This document shows positions 51,724 to 61,047 of a stretch of DNA of 64,000 nt, in pieces. Origin of the DNA: Aeropyrum camini SY1 = JCM 12091. GTDB taxonomy: Archaea > Thermoproteota > Thermoprotei_A > Sulfolobales > Acidilobaceae. Every line of letters begins with the position of its first letter. Positions within the stretch are counted from its first letter, which is position 1. Under the pieces are notes generated by a model. The model searched no databases and was not told where the DNA came from. It saw only the letters and a program-made list of their open reading frames with translations. The DNA lies in the NCBI RefSeq assembly GCF_000591035.1, contig NC_022521.1:1054001-1118000 (forward strand). The letters run 5' to 3'. A program made the translations under genes and the position numbers.

Positions 51724-52653
51724 TTGGTGGCGCCGGATAGTTGGGTTGTAGTGGGGGGATGGGGGGCTGCGTCTACAGAGTTCTCTGAAGGACTGGCCAG
51801 AAGGATGATGCTCCACCTCGTTAAACCCGTGTTTAAACTGTTCCCGGATGACGAGGAGTATGTTAGGATTGAAGAGGATATAGACAATATAAAGGGGGCA
51901 ATTGTAGTACAGTCTTTTGAGAAGCCCGCATCAAGGAGCCTCGTCTACTCGATACTCATTGCTGATGCCTTGAGGGAGGCTGGCGTTAGCAATATTGTAC
52001 TAATGGCGCCTTACATGGCCTACACTAGGCAGGACAGGGTGTTTCTACCTGGCGAGCCAATAAGTGTTAGAGCTGTCATGAGAGCCCTATCGTCGTCAGG
52101 CTATAAAGCCCTGGCTTCTATCGAAGTACATAAGGACTATGTTCTGCGCCATTTCAACGGGCCAACCCTTAACATGTTTCCCTTCACCTACATGATGAGG
52201 GAGGCTGGAGTTTCATGTGGAGAAGACACTATTATAGTAGCCCCAGATATAGGCTCCCTTCCCCGGGTTGAGAGGTTAGCCCGTGAGACGGGGTGCACCA
52301 GCTACGGATACCTGGTTAAGGAAAGAGATAGGGTTACTGGAGAGGTGAGGCTAGTAAAGTCTACGGTAGACCCTCGAGGCAAGGATGCTATAGTTGTAGA
52401 TGATATAATAAGTACTGGGGGGACCATAGCTCTGGCTTCTCAGTGGCTTCTCGAGAAGGGCGCCAAAAGTGTTGTAGTACTTGCAGCGCACTACCTAGGT
52501 GTTGGTGATGCGGAGGAGAAGATGGTAAGGGCGGGGGTCTCCAGAGTTATCACCGGTAACACACTGCCCCGCAAGCCTTCGAAAATAGTCGCCTATGTCG
52601 ACTTGACGGGCCTCGCGGCTAGCCAGCTGGTGAGGCTGGTGTATAGCCTTTGA
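51724..52653 (+). CDS. prs: Ribose-phosphate pyrophosphokinase (PRPP synthetase)
   Basis: Makes PRPP from ribose 5-phosphate and ATP for nucleotide, histidine and tryptophan synthesis. The 309-residue protein has the N-terminal DEEYVRIEEDIDN and VVQSFEKPASRSLV, APYMAYTRQDRVFLPGEPIS (ATP-binding flexible loop), the class motif IVVDDIISTGGTIALAS for PRPP binding, and LAAHYLGVGDAEEKM. It is a classical enzyme rather than an adaptor-lacking oddity. TTG 51724 or GTG 51727 could start it. The stop overlaps the next gene by four bases. Confidence 0.94.
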   Translation: MVAPDSWVVVGGWGAASTEFSEGLARRMMLHLVKPVFKLFPDDEEYVRIEEDIDNIKGAIVVQSFEKPASRSLVYSILIADALREAGVSNIVLMAPYMAYTRQDRVFLPGEPISVRAVMRALSSSGYKALASIEVHKDYVLRHFNGPTLNMFPFTYMMREAGVSCGEDTIIVAPDIGSLPRVERLARETGCTSYGYLVKERDRVTGEVRLVKSTVDPRGKDAIVVDDIISTGGTIALASQWLLEKGAKSVVVLAAHYLGVGDAEEKMVRAGVSRVITGNTLPRKPSKIVAYVDLTGLAASQLVRLVYSL

Positions 52654-53705
52654 TGGAGAGATTCTACGCTATACTTAGCGGCGACTCCCCCACGCTATCC
52701 CGCGAGGAGCTGAAGGCCATTCTCGACGTCGAGTCCAGGCTCTACAGGGTTGAAGGGTTTTTTGAAGGCCTCGCTATTTTCCAGGCTGATATAGACGATC
52801 CAACCCTAATAACCCGAAGGGCCGCTTACGTGAAGGAAATAGGCTACCCCCTTGGCTTCTACTCAACCTCTGAGTCCTGCATAGATAGAGTGGTAAACGA
52901 TGCCCAGTACGTTATTGAGTCGTCGATACTCGGAGGTGACAGAGAGTTCTGGATAGACGTTGAGACACGGGGTCCATACACTCACCCCCTGGACCCGGAA
53001 AAACTGCGCCTCAAGATAGCGTCAGAGGCGGGCAGAAGGGGGTTCAAACTCTCTAAAAGAAAGGCTACACTAAACCTACGCATTTTCGCCACGGAAGGTG
53101 CTCTCATGCTCGGAGTAGCCTTATCAAGGCTAGAGGGTAAAGGGTTCATGGAGAGGAGCCCTGGAAGGCGCCCATTCTTCAAGCCCGGCCCGCTATCGCC
53201 GAGGCTGTCCAGAGCCTTCGTCAACCTTTCACGCCTCCGAGTAGGAGGCTACTTTGCCGACCCTTTCTGCGGAACAGGGGGCTTCGCCATAGAGGCATGC
53301 ATTGTGGGTGCTTCTAGGATAGCCTGTGGCGACCTGGATTGGGCTATGGTGAGAGGCGGCCCTGCTAATCTATCTAAATACTGCCCGCCCGGTGTATGGT
53401 TCTACTCAGCCTGGAACGCTGCAAGGCTCCCCCTCTCAGGCGATAGCGTTGACTCTATAGCGACAGACCCTCCTTATGGGAGGTCTACCACTACTGGTAG
53501 AATGGGATACCAGGCTCTCACTAGAGAATTCGTCAAAAACGCCGTTGAAGTTCTGAGGAAGGGTGGATGGATCGTCTATGCAGGTCCAAGCAGGAGATCG
53601 CCTGAATCGCTTGCCGTGGATGCCGGGTTGAGTGTAGTCAGGGTTATAGAGATGTTTGTACACGGGAGCCTGACGAGAAGCATAGTGGTGGCTAGGCTTG
53701 GGTAG
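52650..53705 (+). CDS. tRNA (guanine-N2)-methyltransferase, Trm-G10/Trm11 family
   Basis: Methylates the exocyclic amine of G10 in tRNA, giving N2-methyl or N2,N2-dimethylguanosine. The 351-residue protein starts with a THUMP-like region (FYAILSGDSPTLSREELKAIL...), then a Rossmann methyltransferase with ADPFCGTGGFAIEACIVGASRIACGDLDWAMV and the catalytic DPPYGRSTTTG. This is the archaeal Trm-G10/COG1041 layout. It overlaps prs at the 5' side and the RNase Z gene at the 3' side, so all three are probably co-transcribed. Confidence 0.9.
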   Translation: MMERFYAILSGDSPTLSREELKAILDVESRLYRVEGFFEGLAIFQADIDDPTLITRRAAYVKEIGYPLGFYSTSESCIDRVVNDAQYVIESSILGGDREFWIDVETRGPYTHPLDPEKLRLKIASEAGRRGFKLSKRKATLNLRIFATEGALMLGVALSRLEGKGFMERSPGRRPFFKPGPLSPRLSRAFVNLSRLRVGGYFADPFCGTGGFAIEACIVGASRIACGDLDWAMVRGGPANLSKYCPPGVWFYSAWNAARLPLSGDSVDSIATDPPYGRSTTTGRMGYQALTREFVKNAVEVLRKGGWIVYAGPSRRSPESLAVDAGLSVVRVIEMFVHGSLTRSIVVARLG

Positions 53706-54630
53706 AATAGATATTGCTATACTCGGCAGCGGCAGTGCGGTCCCGACGCTGCAGCGATGGCATCCCTCAATACTTGTCAGAGACTGGATGGGAAACACGG
53801 TACTGCTGGATTCTGGCGAGGCAGCTCAGATAAGGCTCAGGAGGCTGGGAGTCAGCCTCCCAAGCATAGATGTGGTGGCCATAACCCACCCCCATGGAGA
53901 CCATATAAACGGTTTAGCCGGGCTCCTCATGACAATGTCGCTCCAGTCGAGAAGAAGACCTTTAACCATAGTGTCAACGCCGGAGTCGCTGGAGTTCGTT
54001 AAAGAGACCTTGGAGGCTACCAGGGAGAACCTCGGTTTCGAGATTGTACTCGTCGATGCTGGGAAGAATAGCTCGCTAGAGATAGGCAGGTCCTCAGGCG
54101 ACCGCCTAAGCATAGAATGGACTCCGGCCTGCCACAATATAGAATCCCTCGCCTTCAAACTGGTATGGAAGCTTAGACCGCGTATAGACCCTGGGATCAT
54201 CGAGAAAAGAGGCCTAAGGGCTGGCCCCTGGGTAAGAGAGCTGATAGAGAAGGGGCGAGTCGAAGTAGGGGGTGAGACCCTCACCCTCAGAGACCTTGCA
54301 GTATTAGGTGAGAGAAGCTATTCTATAGCGTACACAGGAGACACATCCCCATGCAGCAGGATAGAAGAGTTCCTCAAAGGCTCTGACGTAGTGATACACG
54401 ACTCCACCCTAGACTCAAGCCTAGCGCAAGAGGCGGCTGAGAGAGGGCACTCCACGTCGCTAGACGCTGCTAAAACAGCACTACGCTCAGGAGCTAAAAT
54501 GCTAATCCTCTTCCACATAAGCAGCAGGTATAGCGGATACGAGGCAAGGTCTCTTCTAAGCGAAGCGAAAAGAGTATTTCCCAACACTGTTCTTGCTTGG
54601 GATGGAATGAAAGTCTCGATAACAGTCTAG
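53698..54630 (+). CDS. rnz: tRNase Z (3'-tRNA endonuclease)
   Basis: Metallo-beta-lactamase-fold nuclease that trims tRNA 3' trailers. The 310-residue protein has GSGSAVPTLQRWHPS at the N-terminus, the zinc motif THPHGDH, an insertion of about 60 residues that is likely the exosite arm (with the flanking Arg-rich KLRPRIDPG), the CHNIESLAF His, YTGDTSPC with the bridging Asp, VVIHDSTL, and GHSTS / FHISSRY for the final ligands. TTG start overlaps the preceding stop. The tRNA-Pro gene immediately downstream on the opposite strand is a possible substrate among others. Confidence 0.93.
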   Translation: MGRIDIAILGSGSAVPTLQRWHPSILVRDWMGNTVLLDSGEAAQIRLRRLGVSLPSIDVVAITHPHGDHINGLAGLLMTMSLQSRRRPLTIVSTPESLEFVKETLEATRENLGFEIVLVDAGKNSSLEIGRSSGDRLSIEWTPACHNIESLAFKLVWKLRPRIDPGIIEKRGLRAGPWVRELIEKGRVEVGGETLTLRDLAVLGERSYSIAYTGDTSPCSRIEEFLKGSDVVIHDSTLDSSLAQEAAERGHSTSLDAAKTALRSGAKMLILFHISSRYSGYEARSLLSEAKRVFPNTVLAWDGMKVSITV

Positions 54631-54654
54631 GTTTAAGCCGTGTAGAGTTTGTGG

Positions 54655-54765
<111 letters not shown>

Positions 54766-54827
54766 TGGCCGTCTATCGTGTTCTATACAACTAGGGGATA
54801 AAAAGTTTGAAATATCAGTGATATCCT

Positions 54828-55247
54828 CTACTCAAGCTCGCCCACTTCTTCCTTATAGCGTTTCAACACCTCGGTTATGCTCGAGGCAGTTATTATACCT
54901 ACCAGCCTGCCCTCATGATCTACCACTGGTAGATGTCTAACCCTTCGCTCCAACATTAATGCTAGAGCCTTTGTCAGGGATTCGCTATCCCTAACAACAG
55001 CAGGGTTCCTCGTCATATATTCTTCCACCGGGGCATCTAAGCTGCCGCCTGTGGCTACAACCCGCACAACATCTCGCTCTGTAAATATCCCTATAGGCCT
55101 GTTATCCTGATCCACGACAACCGCCGCACTTTTTCCCTGGGTGTACATCATTTTAACAACTTCCTTCACAGGGGTTTGAGGCGTTACTGTGAGGGGTTTA
55201 ACAGCCGCATCAATGGATTTGTAGGCCGAGTACAATGTCGACACCAC
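54828..55247 (-). CDS. Two-CBS-domain protein
   Basis: A 139-residue protein made only of a CBS pair: AAVKPLTVTPQTPVKEVVKMMYTQGKSAAVVVDQDNRPIGIFTERDVVR and VEEYMTRNPAVVRDSESLTKALALMLERRVRHLPVVDHEGRLVGIITASS. Such stand-alone CBS modules bind adenosyl nucleotides and sense energy or ionic state; target unknown. GTG start at 55247. It is divergent from the polytopic membrane protein gene, which could be its partner, although no evidence beyond position supports this. Confidence 0.88.
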   Translation of the reverse strand: MVSTLYSAYKSIDAAVKPLTVTPQTPVKEVVKMMYTQGKSAAVVVDQDNRPIGIFTERDVVRVVATGGSLDAPVEEYMTRNPAVVRDSESLTKALALMLERRVRHLPVVDHEGRLVGIITASSITEVLKRYKEEVGELE

Positions 55248-55375
55248 AAACTCTTAATATGGGTAGCGTAAAATATATTTCCCAAATACTTATCATCAAC
55301 CTGCCGAACCGGCATACAAGTTAAATACAGTCTAAGGAGGATATACGCTAAAACCCTGAATACAGGCTACTAAGT

Positions 55376-56494
55376 ATGGTGTCCGAAATAAGCCCCCCAC
55401 CTCTGCACGTGGGTTTTGTAATGGCGTACTCCATCCTAGCTGCTTCAATAAGCATATTTCTAGGTCTCGCTTTGGCGGAGTTTAACGTGTGGAGTCACGT
55501 GATGCTTGCCGGGTACTATGCTGGCCTCCTATTTCCAATGTCTGTGTATATTAACTTCTATACTGCAGCAGCATCTGGAGCGCCCAGGCCGCCGAGGGAA
55601 TACATACCGCTCCTGCTAGCCTTAATTCTCGCTACTGCAGCTCCCATACCCGGCTCTACTATCATGCTTGCAATGCTGTTTCTATTATCACAAGTGGCAC
55701 TACTATACTATATGGCGCTGCAGGCCGAGAAGATTAGGAGAAATACACTGACCCGGATAGCAGCCTTAGCTCCCCCAGTATCCGGCATATTAGCTTCCCT
55801 AGCTCTACTATACTCAGATGTATCTAGTCTGTTCGAAGCCATCATGATCCTTGTGCTCGCATTCTCAACACCAGTGCCCCTACTGATGGCCCCGACGGCT
55901 GTGGGCGCCTCTATCTATGGCCTGGGGCCCGTGCAGGGTAGAGAGTCTATAATCAGGCTGTCTCCAGCCCTTCTCGCCGTTGCAGCGTCAATACCAACGG
56001 TTTTCACCATGTCAGTCAAACCCTATCTAATACCACTATTGATATACCTGTTCGTCATGAGGCCCTGGAGGCCAGCCTCCAGCCTTCTAAAGCCTGGTTT
56101 AAAAGCTCCCCAGGCCTATCTGCTCTCCGTCCATATAGCAACACTGGCCGCAATAGCCACTATCCTATTCATAGCTGGTGACCGTGATATTGTTGAAGCC
56201 GGGCACGCTATAATGATAGGCGTTATAGCTCCACACGCGCTTCTACACTCCCTCGTGAGGGGCGGAGAGATACCTTTCACTAGGAGGCCTAGATCCTGGA
56301 CGCCTATCCCCCCGCTTCTGCTGGCGGCATCAACACCGCTTAGACTCGTTAGCAGAGAAGCATCGTTGGCCCTCGCTCTCCTGGCACTAGCCGTACACGC
56401 AGCATCACTCTTAGACCCGCACCCTAAAAACATAGTTCCGCGAGCTTTCAGGGTAGAAAGGAGGGCAGCATCGCCAGTAGTCTTAGGAGAGTAG
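55376..56494 (+). CDS. Polytopic membrane protein, function unknown
   Basis: A 372-residue protein with about ten to twelve hydrophobic helices, for example FVMAYSILAASISIFLGLAL, YIPLLLALILATAAPIPG, TIMLAMLFLLSQVALLYYMAL, LFEAIMILVLAFSTPVPLLM, and VHIATLAAIATILFIAGD. Polar residues inside helices include His in NVWSHVMLAG, GHAIMIGVIAPHALLHS and VHAASLLDPH. No family was recognised. It starts at 55376 (ATG or GTG close by) with promoter-like AT-rich sequence upstream, and ends just before the convergent tRNA-Ser gene. Confidence 0.7.
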   Translation: MVSEISPPPLHVGFVMAYSILAASISIFLGLALAEFNVWSHVMLAGYYAGLLFPMSVYINFYTAAASGAPRPPREYIPLLLALILATAAPIPGSTIMLAMLFLLSQVALLYYMALQAEKIRRNTLTRIAALAPPVSGILASLALLYSDVSSLFEAIMILVLAFSTPVPLLMAPTAVGASIYGLGPVQGRESIIRLSPALLAVAASIPTVFTMSVKPYLIPLLIYLFVMRPWRPASSLLKPGLKAPQAYLLSVHIATLAAIATILFIAGDRDIVEAGHAIMIGVIAPHALLHSLVRGGEIPFTRRPRSWTPIPPLLLAASTPLRLVSREASLALALLALAVHAASLLDPHPKNIVPRAFRVERRAASPVVLGE

Positions 56495-56514
56495 AAGGAG
56501 ACCCGCGTGTCTGG

Positions 56515-56600
56515 CGCCGGGGGCGGGATTCGAACCCGCGCGCCCCTCGCGGGGCAACGGGTCTCCAGCCCGTCCCCTTGGACCGCTCGGGCACCCCGGC
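56515..56600 (-). tRNA. tRNA-Ser (GGA anticodon)
   Basis: A class II tRNA on the minus strand with a long variable arm (GCCCC-GCGA-GGGGC-type). Acceptor GCCGGGG pairs with CCCCGGC, the anticodon arm is ACGGG-CTGGAGA-CCCGT with anticodon GGA, and the T arm is GCGGG-TTCGAAT-CCCGC. Discriminator G, CCA encoded at 56512-56514. No intron. Confidence 0.95.
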
Positions 56601-56625
56601 ACCTATGCACAAGAGATGCGATAAC

Positions 56626-56636
56626 CGTTATAAAGA
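56626..56636 (-). promoter_or_regulatory. tRNA-Ser TATA box
   Basis: On the minus strand TCTTTATAACGG puts a TATA core (forward 56628-56634) about 28 bases upstream of the mature tRNA 5' end, the expected distance for archaeal stable-RNA promoters. Confidence 0.6.
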
Positions 56637-56802
56637 TCTTAGACTGCGAAAGGGTAAAACCGTTAGAAGCAGTTCATTTAGAAGTTTAACCGCCGTGCTA
56701 AAAGGCTGGGGAAAACGATATGTATAATAGGCGAGGAGTTGGGCTGGGAGAATAAGCTAAGAGATGTGAGTGTAGCGGGGCTGGGGAAGCTGCTTCTCCC
56801 CT

Positions 56803-57117
56803 TTAACCCGTCATCTGCTTAATCTCTATATAAACATCTTCAGGTACCTTTATCCGCATCAGATGCCTTAGAACCCTCTCGTCAGCCTCCAAGTCTATGA
56901 GGCGCTTGTGCACCTTCATCTCCCAATGCTCCCAATATTTGCTGCCCTCGCCGTGGGGTAGCCTAAACACAGGGATCTCAAGCCTTTTGACCGGAAGTGG
57001 AACCGGGCCTCTCATGCGTATCCCGGTTTTATTGGCTATATTCCTTATCTGCTCAACAACATCCTCTAGACTCCTGACGTTCGTGCTCCACAGCCATATC
57101 CTTAGCTTGAAAGCCAT
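56803..57117 (-). CDS. rps10: Ribosomal protein S10
   Basis: Small-subunit protein of the 3' domain. The 104-residue protein has [45 protein letters not shown] and [17 protein letters not shown], the archaeal/eukaryotic S10/S20e pattern. It follows EF-1alpha in the same order as the archaeal str operon but with a 308-base gap and its own TATA box (57158-57165), so it can be transcribed separately. A GGGG/CCCC hairpin lies just past its stop (about 56786-56804). Confidence 0.97.
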   Translation of the reverse strand: MAFKLRIWLWSTNVRSLEDVVEQIRNIANKTGIRMRGPVPLPVKRLEIPVFRLPHGEGSKYWEHWEMKVHKRLIDLEADERVLRHLMRIKVPEDVYIEIKQMTG

Positions 57118-57425
57118 TGCCCGGGAACACCCTCACTCTAATGAGATTAGCGAATGGCTATAAATCTCCTCTGGAAGCTCTGGAAGGCGAGGGATTATAG
57201 ACCTGGGCTTACCCCGGGACTAACAGCTTATTCTGGCTTTCATCCCAACGGGCTGACACAAATTGCCAAAAGACATCTCTAATCTAATAAGCTTAGAGCT
57301 TTTGGACGACATTCATGCTAAACTATTAGGTATAATTCTAGTCAGGAGGTAGAAGGACTGCCCTAAAACCCAGGTTGCAGAGGGGAGGAGTAGGGGGATT
57401 GGGGTCGCTATATAAATACTGCTCG
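57118..57425. promoter_or_regulatory. EF-1alpha / S10 spacer with S10 promoter
   Basis: 308 bases. On the minus strand GATTTATAG (forward 57158-57165) is about 40 bases before the S10 start, and a GAGGGTG ribosome site precedes it. Directly past the EF-1alpha stop, GTATTTATATAG (about 57407-57418) is a second strong TATA-like sequence, followed by a small CTGC/GCAG hairpin. A small RNA between them cannot be excluded but none is recognisable. Confidence 0.5.
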
Positions 57426-58739
57426 CTACTTTGCCTTTATATCTACCTTGGCGGGCTTTACGTCTGTCACGATACCTATACCGACTGTTCTGTTCATGTC
57501 CCTCATAGCGAATCTTCCTAGCTGTGGTATTTCGCTGAACTTCTCAACTACCAGCGGCTTCACCGGCTTGAACTTAACTATTGCTGCATCACCAGCCTTT
57601 AGGAACTGCGGGTTCTGCTCGACCACCTGGCCTGTCTTCGGGTCGAGTTTAGCCTTAATCTCTATAATCCTGGAGCTGACGCTTGCGGTGTGTATGTGTA
57701 TCACTGGTGTGTATCCTACTGTTATCGCGCTTGGATGCCATATTACGAATATCCTAGCCTCGAACTCCTCAGCAACTGTGGGCGGCTTGTCTAGGTGACC
57801 TGCCACGTCGCCCCTCTTTATGTCGCTCTTGCTGACACCTCTAACGGCGAAGCCAATATTGTCTCCAGGCTCGGCCTGCTGTAGCTGCTGGTAGTGCATC
57901 TCTATACTCCTAACCTCTCCCACTACGCCCGGTGGCATGAAGACTACCTTGTCGCCAACCCTTAGAACGCCGGTCTCAACCCTGCCCACGGGGACGGTGC
58001 CTGCACCGGGTATGCTGTAGACGTTCTGCACAGGTATCCTGAGGGGCTTGTCCACGGGCTTTGCAGGTGGCTGCAGCTGGTCTAGGGCCTCGACTAGTGT
58101 CGGCCCGTTGTACCAAGGCATGTTGGGGCTCCTCTCTATCAGGTTGTCGCCCTTCCAGGCGCTAACGGGTATGAACGGTATCTTATCCACCTGGTATCCC
58201 AGGCCCTTCATGAACTTCTTTAGAACGGATACTACGAACTCGTACCTCTTCTGGTCGTAGTTTACGTCCGGCGCGTCCATCTTGTTGACAGCCACTATTA
58301 TCTGCTCTATACCCATAGTCCTAGCAAGCAGGAGGTGCTCCCTCGTCTGTCCCTCCGTGCTCATGCCAGCCTCAAACTCTCCCTTCCTCGCGCTGACCAC
58401 CAGGATAGCGGCATCGGCCTGGCTAGCGCCCGTTATCATGTTCTTCACGAAGTCTCTGTGACCCGGAGCGTCGATTATTGTAAACACATACTTCTTTGTC
58501 TCGAACTTCATAAAGGTTAGATCTATAGTTATACCCCTTTCACGCTCCTCCTTCATCTTGTCTAGGATCCAAGCGAACTTGAAGGACTCCTTACCCCTAG
58601 ACTTAGCCTGCTCTTCTAGCTCCTTCAGCTTCTTCTCCTCAATATAGCCAAGCCTATATAGCAGGTGGCCTACCAGCGTGCTTTTACCGTGGTCTACGTG
58701 ACCTATCACCACTAGGTTCATATGCGGCTTCTCGGCCAT
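57426..58739 (-). CDS. tuf: Elongation factor 1-alpha (aEF1A)
   Basis: GTPase delivering aminoacyl-tRNA to the ribosome, and in archaea also carrier for pelota and release factor. The 437-residue protein has G1 GHVDHGKST, G3 DAPGHRDF, G4 NKMD, then three-domain organisation with VETGVLRVGDKV in domain 2 and a C-terminal TVGIGIVTDVKPAKVDIKAK. The switch-I region EERERGITIDLTFMKFET is intact. It has its own minus-strand TATA-like TTTTTAAGCC (forward 58788-58797) and a GGTGG ribosome site, in addition to read-through from S7. Confidence 0.98.
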   Translation of the reverse strand: MAEKPHMNLVVIGHVDHGKSTLVGHLLYRLGYIEEKKLKELEEQAKSRGKESFKFAWILDKMKEERERGITIDLTFMKFETKKYVFTIIDAPGHRDFVKNMITGASQADAAILVVSARKGEFEAGMSTEGQTREHLLLARTMGIEQIIVAVNKMDAPDVNYDQKRYEFVVSVLKKFMKGLGYQVDKIPFIPVSAWKGDNLIERSPNMPWYNGPTLVEALDQLQPPAKPVDKPLRIPVQNVYSIPGAGTVPVGRVETGVLRVGDKVVFMPPGVVGEVRSIEMHYQQLQQAEPGDNIGFAVRGVSKSDIKRGDVAGHLDKPPTVAEEFEARIFVIWHPSAITVGYTPVIHIHTASVSSRIIEIKAKLDPKTGQVVEQNPQFLKAGDAAIVKFKPVKPLVVEKFSEIPQLGRFAMRDMNRTVGIGIVTDVKPAKVDIKAK

Positions 58740-58812
58740 GACATACCACCTTCTCTAGAGACACCGTAAGGATAAGGGAGAGAGTAAGGCTTAAAAAGAA
58801 ATTGGCTCGGCC

Positions 58813-59430
58813 TCACCTCGAGCTCAGAGCTATCCTCTCAATCTCCTCCTTCTGCCTAATGGCGTAGCTCCTCGGATCTCCCTTTGCAGCTAGTATAAGC
58901 TCCTCCGCCAGACACTCTTCAATCGGCTTCGGATTGTTGAATGCACACTGCCTGGCACCGTCTGCTATAAACTTCAGCGCCTGGTCAACCCTCCTCTGGG
59001 GGGCTACATCGACCGAAACCCTGTAGGTTATACCTCCGTACGTTATTTTCGTGGTATCCTCCCTCGGGGCACTGTTCTCTATAGCTCTAACCAGCACCTG
59101 TATCGGGTTCTCCCCTGTCTCGAAGTATATAATGTCGAAAGCAGTCTTAACAATGTTGTAGGCAAGATGCTTCTTCCCCCCGTTCCTCCCAGGCCTCATT
59201 AGCTTGTTCATAAGCCTCTCAACTATAGGGACTTCAGCCTTCCCGAACCGCCTTTTCTCGTGTCTCCCGCCAGTGTGAGGCAGCCAAACAGGCTTGAGGT
59301 TAATGTATCTCTTGAGGCTTGGATCTCTAACCTCCACACCTACCCAGCTCCACTTTCCGAATAGCCGTATTTTGTCGGGCCTTACCTCCACTCCCTCGCT
59401 TAAGTTAAAGCCTACGCCCTGCCCGGACAA
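58813..59430 (-). CDS. rps7: Ribosomal protein S7
   Basis: Nucleates the 3' domain of 16S rRNA. The 205-residue protein matches archaeal S7 (S5e): [42 protein letters not shown], then [57 protein letters not shown] 59430 is the probable start. It is separated from S12 by an inserted, opposite-strand gene, unlike the usual adjacent order in archaea. Confidence 0.97.
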   Translation of the reverse strand: MSGQGVGFNLSEGVEVRPDKIRLFGKWSWVGVEVRDPSLKRYINLKPVWLPHTGGRHEKRRFGKAEVPIVERLMNKLMRPGRNGGKKHLAYNIVKTAFDIIYFETGENPIQVLVRAIENSAPREDTTKITYGGITYRVSVDVAPQRRVDQALKFIADGARQCAFNNPKPIEECLAEELILAAKGDPRSYAIRQKEEIERIALSSR

Positions 59431-59521
59431 ACCGCTACATCCCCGAGGTGTCGGATTAGCCTCCTAAACTCTTATACTTCTCGCTCCCTAATTTAGTCTC
59501 TGGCGAGAGAGGGTAGCAGGC

Positions 59522-59992
59522 TTGCCGGTACTGCCGGGGGAGGGCCTCGTAAAGGTTGTGGATGTAGAAGCATATATAAAGAGGATGAGCGACCCCAGGT
59601 CCGGCTTCGTCTTCGACGTCACAGTCATGGAGCTCAAGCTAGAGAACGGGTCTAAGTTTGTAATGTCAAATATACCTATCGAGATAGTGGAAGCGGTTAA
59701 CGTTATGAAAAATAATATAGATACTCCTAGGAGGCAGAGCCTCTTCATATTTTTAATGAACAGTGAGGTATTTAGGGATGCTGCCGTGAACGCTGTGAAA
59801 GAGGTTGTAATTGACGAGATCGACCAGAATACTGGGCTCTACACTGCAACCCTAGTCCTCGAGGAAGACGGTTTTAGGCTCAAGCTTAAAATGATTCCGA
59901 GCCACGCGGTTTACCTCGCTTTAATAGCGGGAAAGCCTATCTACGTTCTCGAGAAACTCGTGCATGAGTCCTACTCGGAGGAGGAGTACTAG
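59522..59992 (+). CDS. Bifunctional nuclease (DUF151) family protein
   Basis: A 156-residue protein of the DUF151/bifunctional-nuclease family: VVDVEAYIKRMSDPRSGFVFDVTVMELKLENGSKFVMSNIPIEIVEAVNVM, and later HAVYLALIAGKPIYVLEKLV, which matches the family's DAIALA-like region. Plant and bacterial members show RNase/DNase activity; the archaeal role is unknown. TTG 59522 behind GAGAGGG is the chosen start; GTG 59558 is possible. It runs opposite to the ribosomal cluster, between S12 and S7, with short divergent and convergent spacers. Confidence 0.88.
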   Translation: MPVLPGEGLVKVVDVEAYIKRMSDPRSGFVFDVTVMELKLENGSKFVMSNIPIEIVEAVNVMKNNIDTPRRQSLFIFLMNSEVFRDAAVNAVKEVVIDEIDQNTGLYTATLVLEEDGFRLKLKMIPSHAVYLALIAGKPIYVLEKLVHESYSEEEY

Positions 59993-60078
59993 TAGTATAT
60001 TGGATTTGAGAATTAAGCAAGCTACCGGCGAGAAACAAGATCTATGAGTGTAGTGTTAAAGCTTATCGTACACTGGCG

Positions 60079-60522
60079 CTACTTTCTCGGCTTCTGCTTC
60101 TTGCCTTCCCAGAGTGCTTTTAGAGAAACACCGTTTACCATAACAACCCTATACCTAACTCCTGGTATATCTCCCATCGACCTACCCCTAGGACCTCCTA
60201 TACCCTCTATTATAACCTCGTCATGTTCATCTACATAAAGGATACCGCCGTCCCTAGGGACAAACGCGGTAACCACCTTCTTATTCTTAACAAGCTGAAC
60301 CCTCACGCACTTTCTCAGGGCGCTGTTAGGCTGTCTAGCTTCGACGCCAACCTTCTCCAACACAATACCCCTAGCCATGGGAGCTCCTTCTAGAGGATCA
60401 TACTTCCTCTTTAGGTCTAGCATTCTGATCCTGAACTCCCTCTGGCTCCATCTGAACTTTAGCCTCTTCCTCCTTAGCTTCCGTGCTGCGAATAGGCCCG
60501 CCGGAGCCTTCTTCCCAGTCAT
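60079..60522 (-). CDS. rps12: Ribosomal protein S12
   Basis: Decoding-centre protein. The 147-residue protein has [21 protein letters not shown] and the loop around [40 protein letters not shown], with the PNSALRK and GRSMGDIPG segments that contact 16S rRNA. The N-terminal basic extension ([24 protein letters not shown]) is archaeal. ATG 60522 start. It follows NusA-like gene after about 90 bases on the same strand. Confidence 0.98.
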
Positions 60523-60611
60523 ACCTACCTAATCCCCCCCCGATAATCCGAATTCAGGTGTGGCTAATAAATCCTCTCTAGAGCTCGATGTTATTTCGCC
60601 TTTGCTTCCCC

Positions 60612-61046
60612 TCATCTTATCACCACCTTATCTACTCCGAAGAGCTTGTTGAGAACTAGCCTAGCCCTCTTTACGTTCTTTCCTCCCTTTCCTATAGCAG
60701 CTCCCTTATCCTCCTCGCTTACCTTAATAATTACTTGTTTAACTCCGTTCCTTTCCCTCACACTTATGCCCTCTATATTCACGCCCGGAAAGAGGTTTTT
60801 CACTATTTTCTCTAGCTCGCTCGAATACTCTACAACCTCTATGTTCTTTCCAAGAGCTTCTCTGAGGAGCTTTATAAGCCTGCCCCCCCTTCCTATGGCC
60901 TTTCCAGCCTCGCCCTCCGAAACAAGGAATATCAGCCTGTTGTTCTCCTCGTCGACTATGCAGCGGTATGCAGTTACCCCTGTTATGCTATGGAAGACTG
61001 AGATGTAGCGTAGCTCCTCGAGAGTGATCCTGTCGTCACCGCTCAT
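60612..61046 (-). CDS. nusA: Archaeal NusA-like KH protein
   Basis: A 144-residue protein with two KH domains, GKAIGRGGRLIKLLREALGKNIEVVEYSSEL and GAAIGKGGKNVKRARLVLNKLFGVDKVVIR, each with the GxxG loop. Archaeal NusA consists only of these KH domains and sits between L30e and S12, as here. It probably binds RNA during elongation or termination. Start at 61046 lies one base from the L30e stop, implying co-translation. Confidence 0.95.
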   Translation of the reverse strand: MSGDDRITLEELRYISVFHSITGVTAYRCIVDEENNRLIFLVSEGEAGKAIGRGGRLIKLLREALGKNIEVVEYSSELEKIVKNLFPGVNIEGISVRERNGVKQVIIKVSEEDKGAAIGKGGKNVKRARLVLNKLFGVDKVVIR

Positions 61047-61047
61047 C

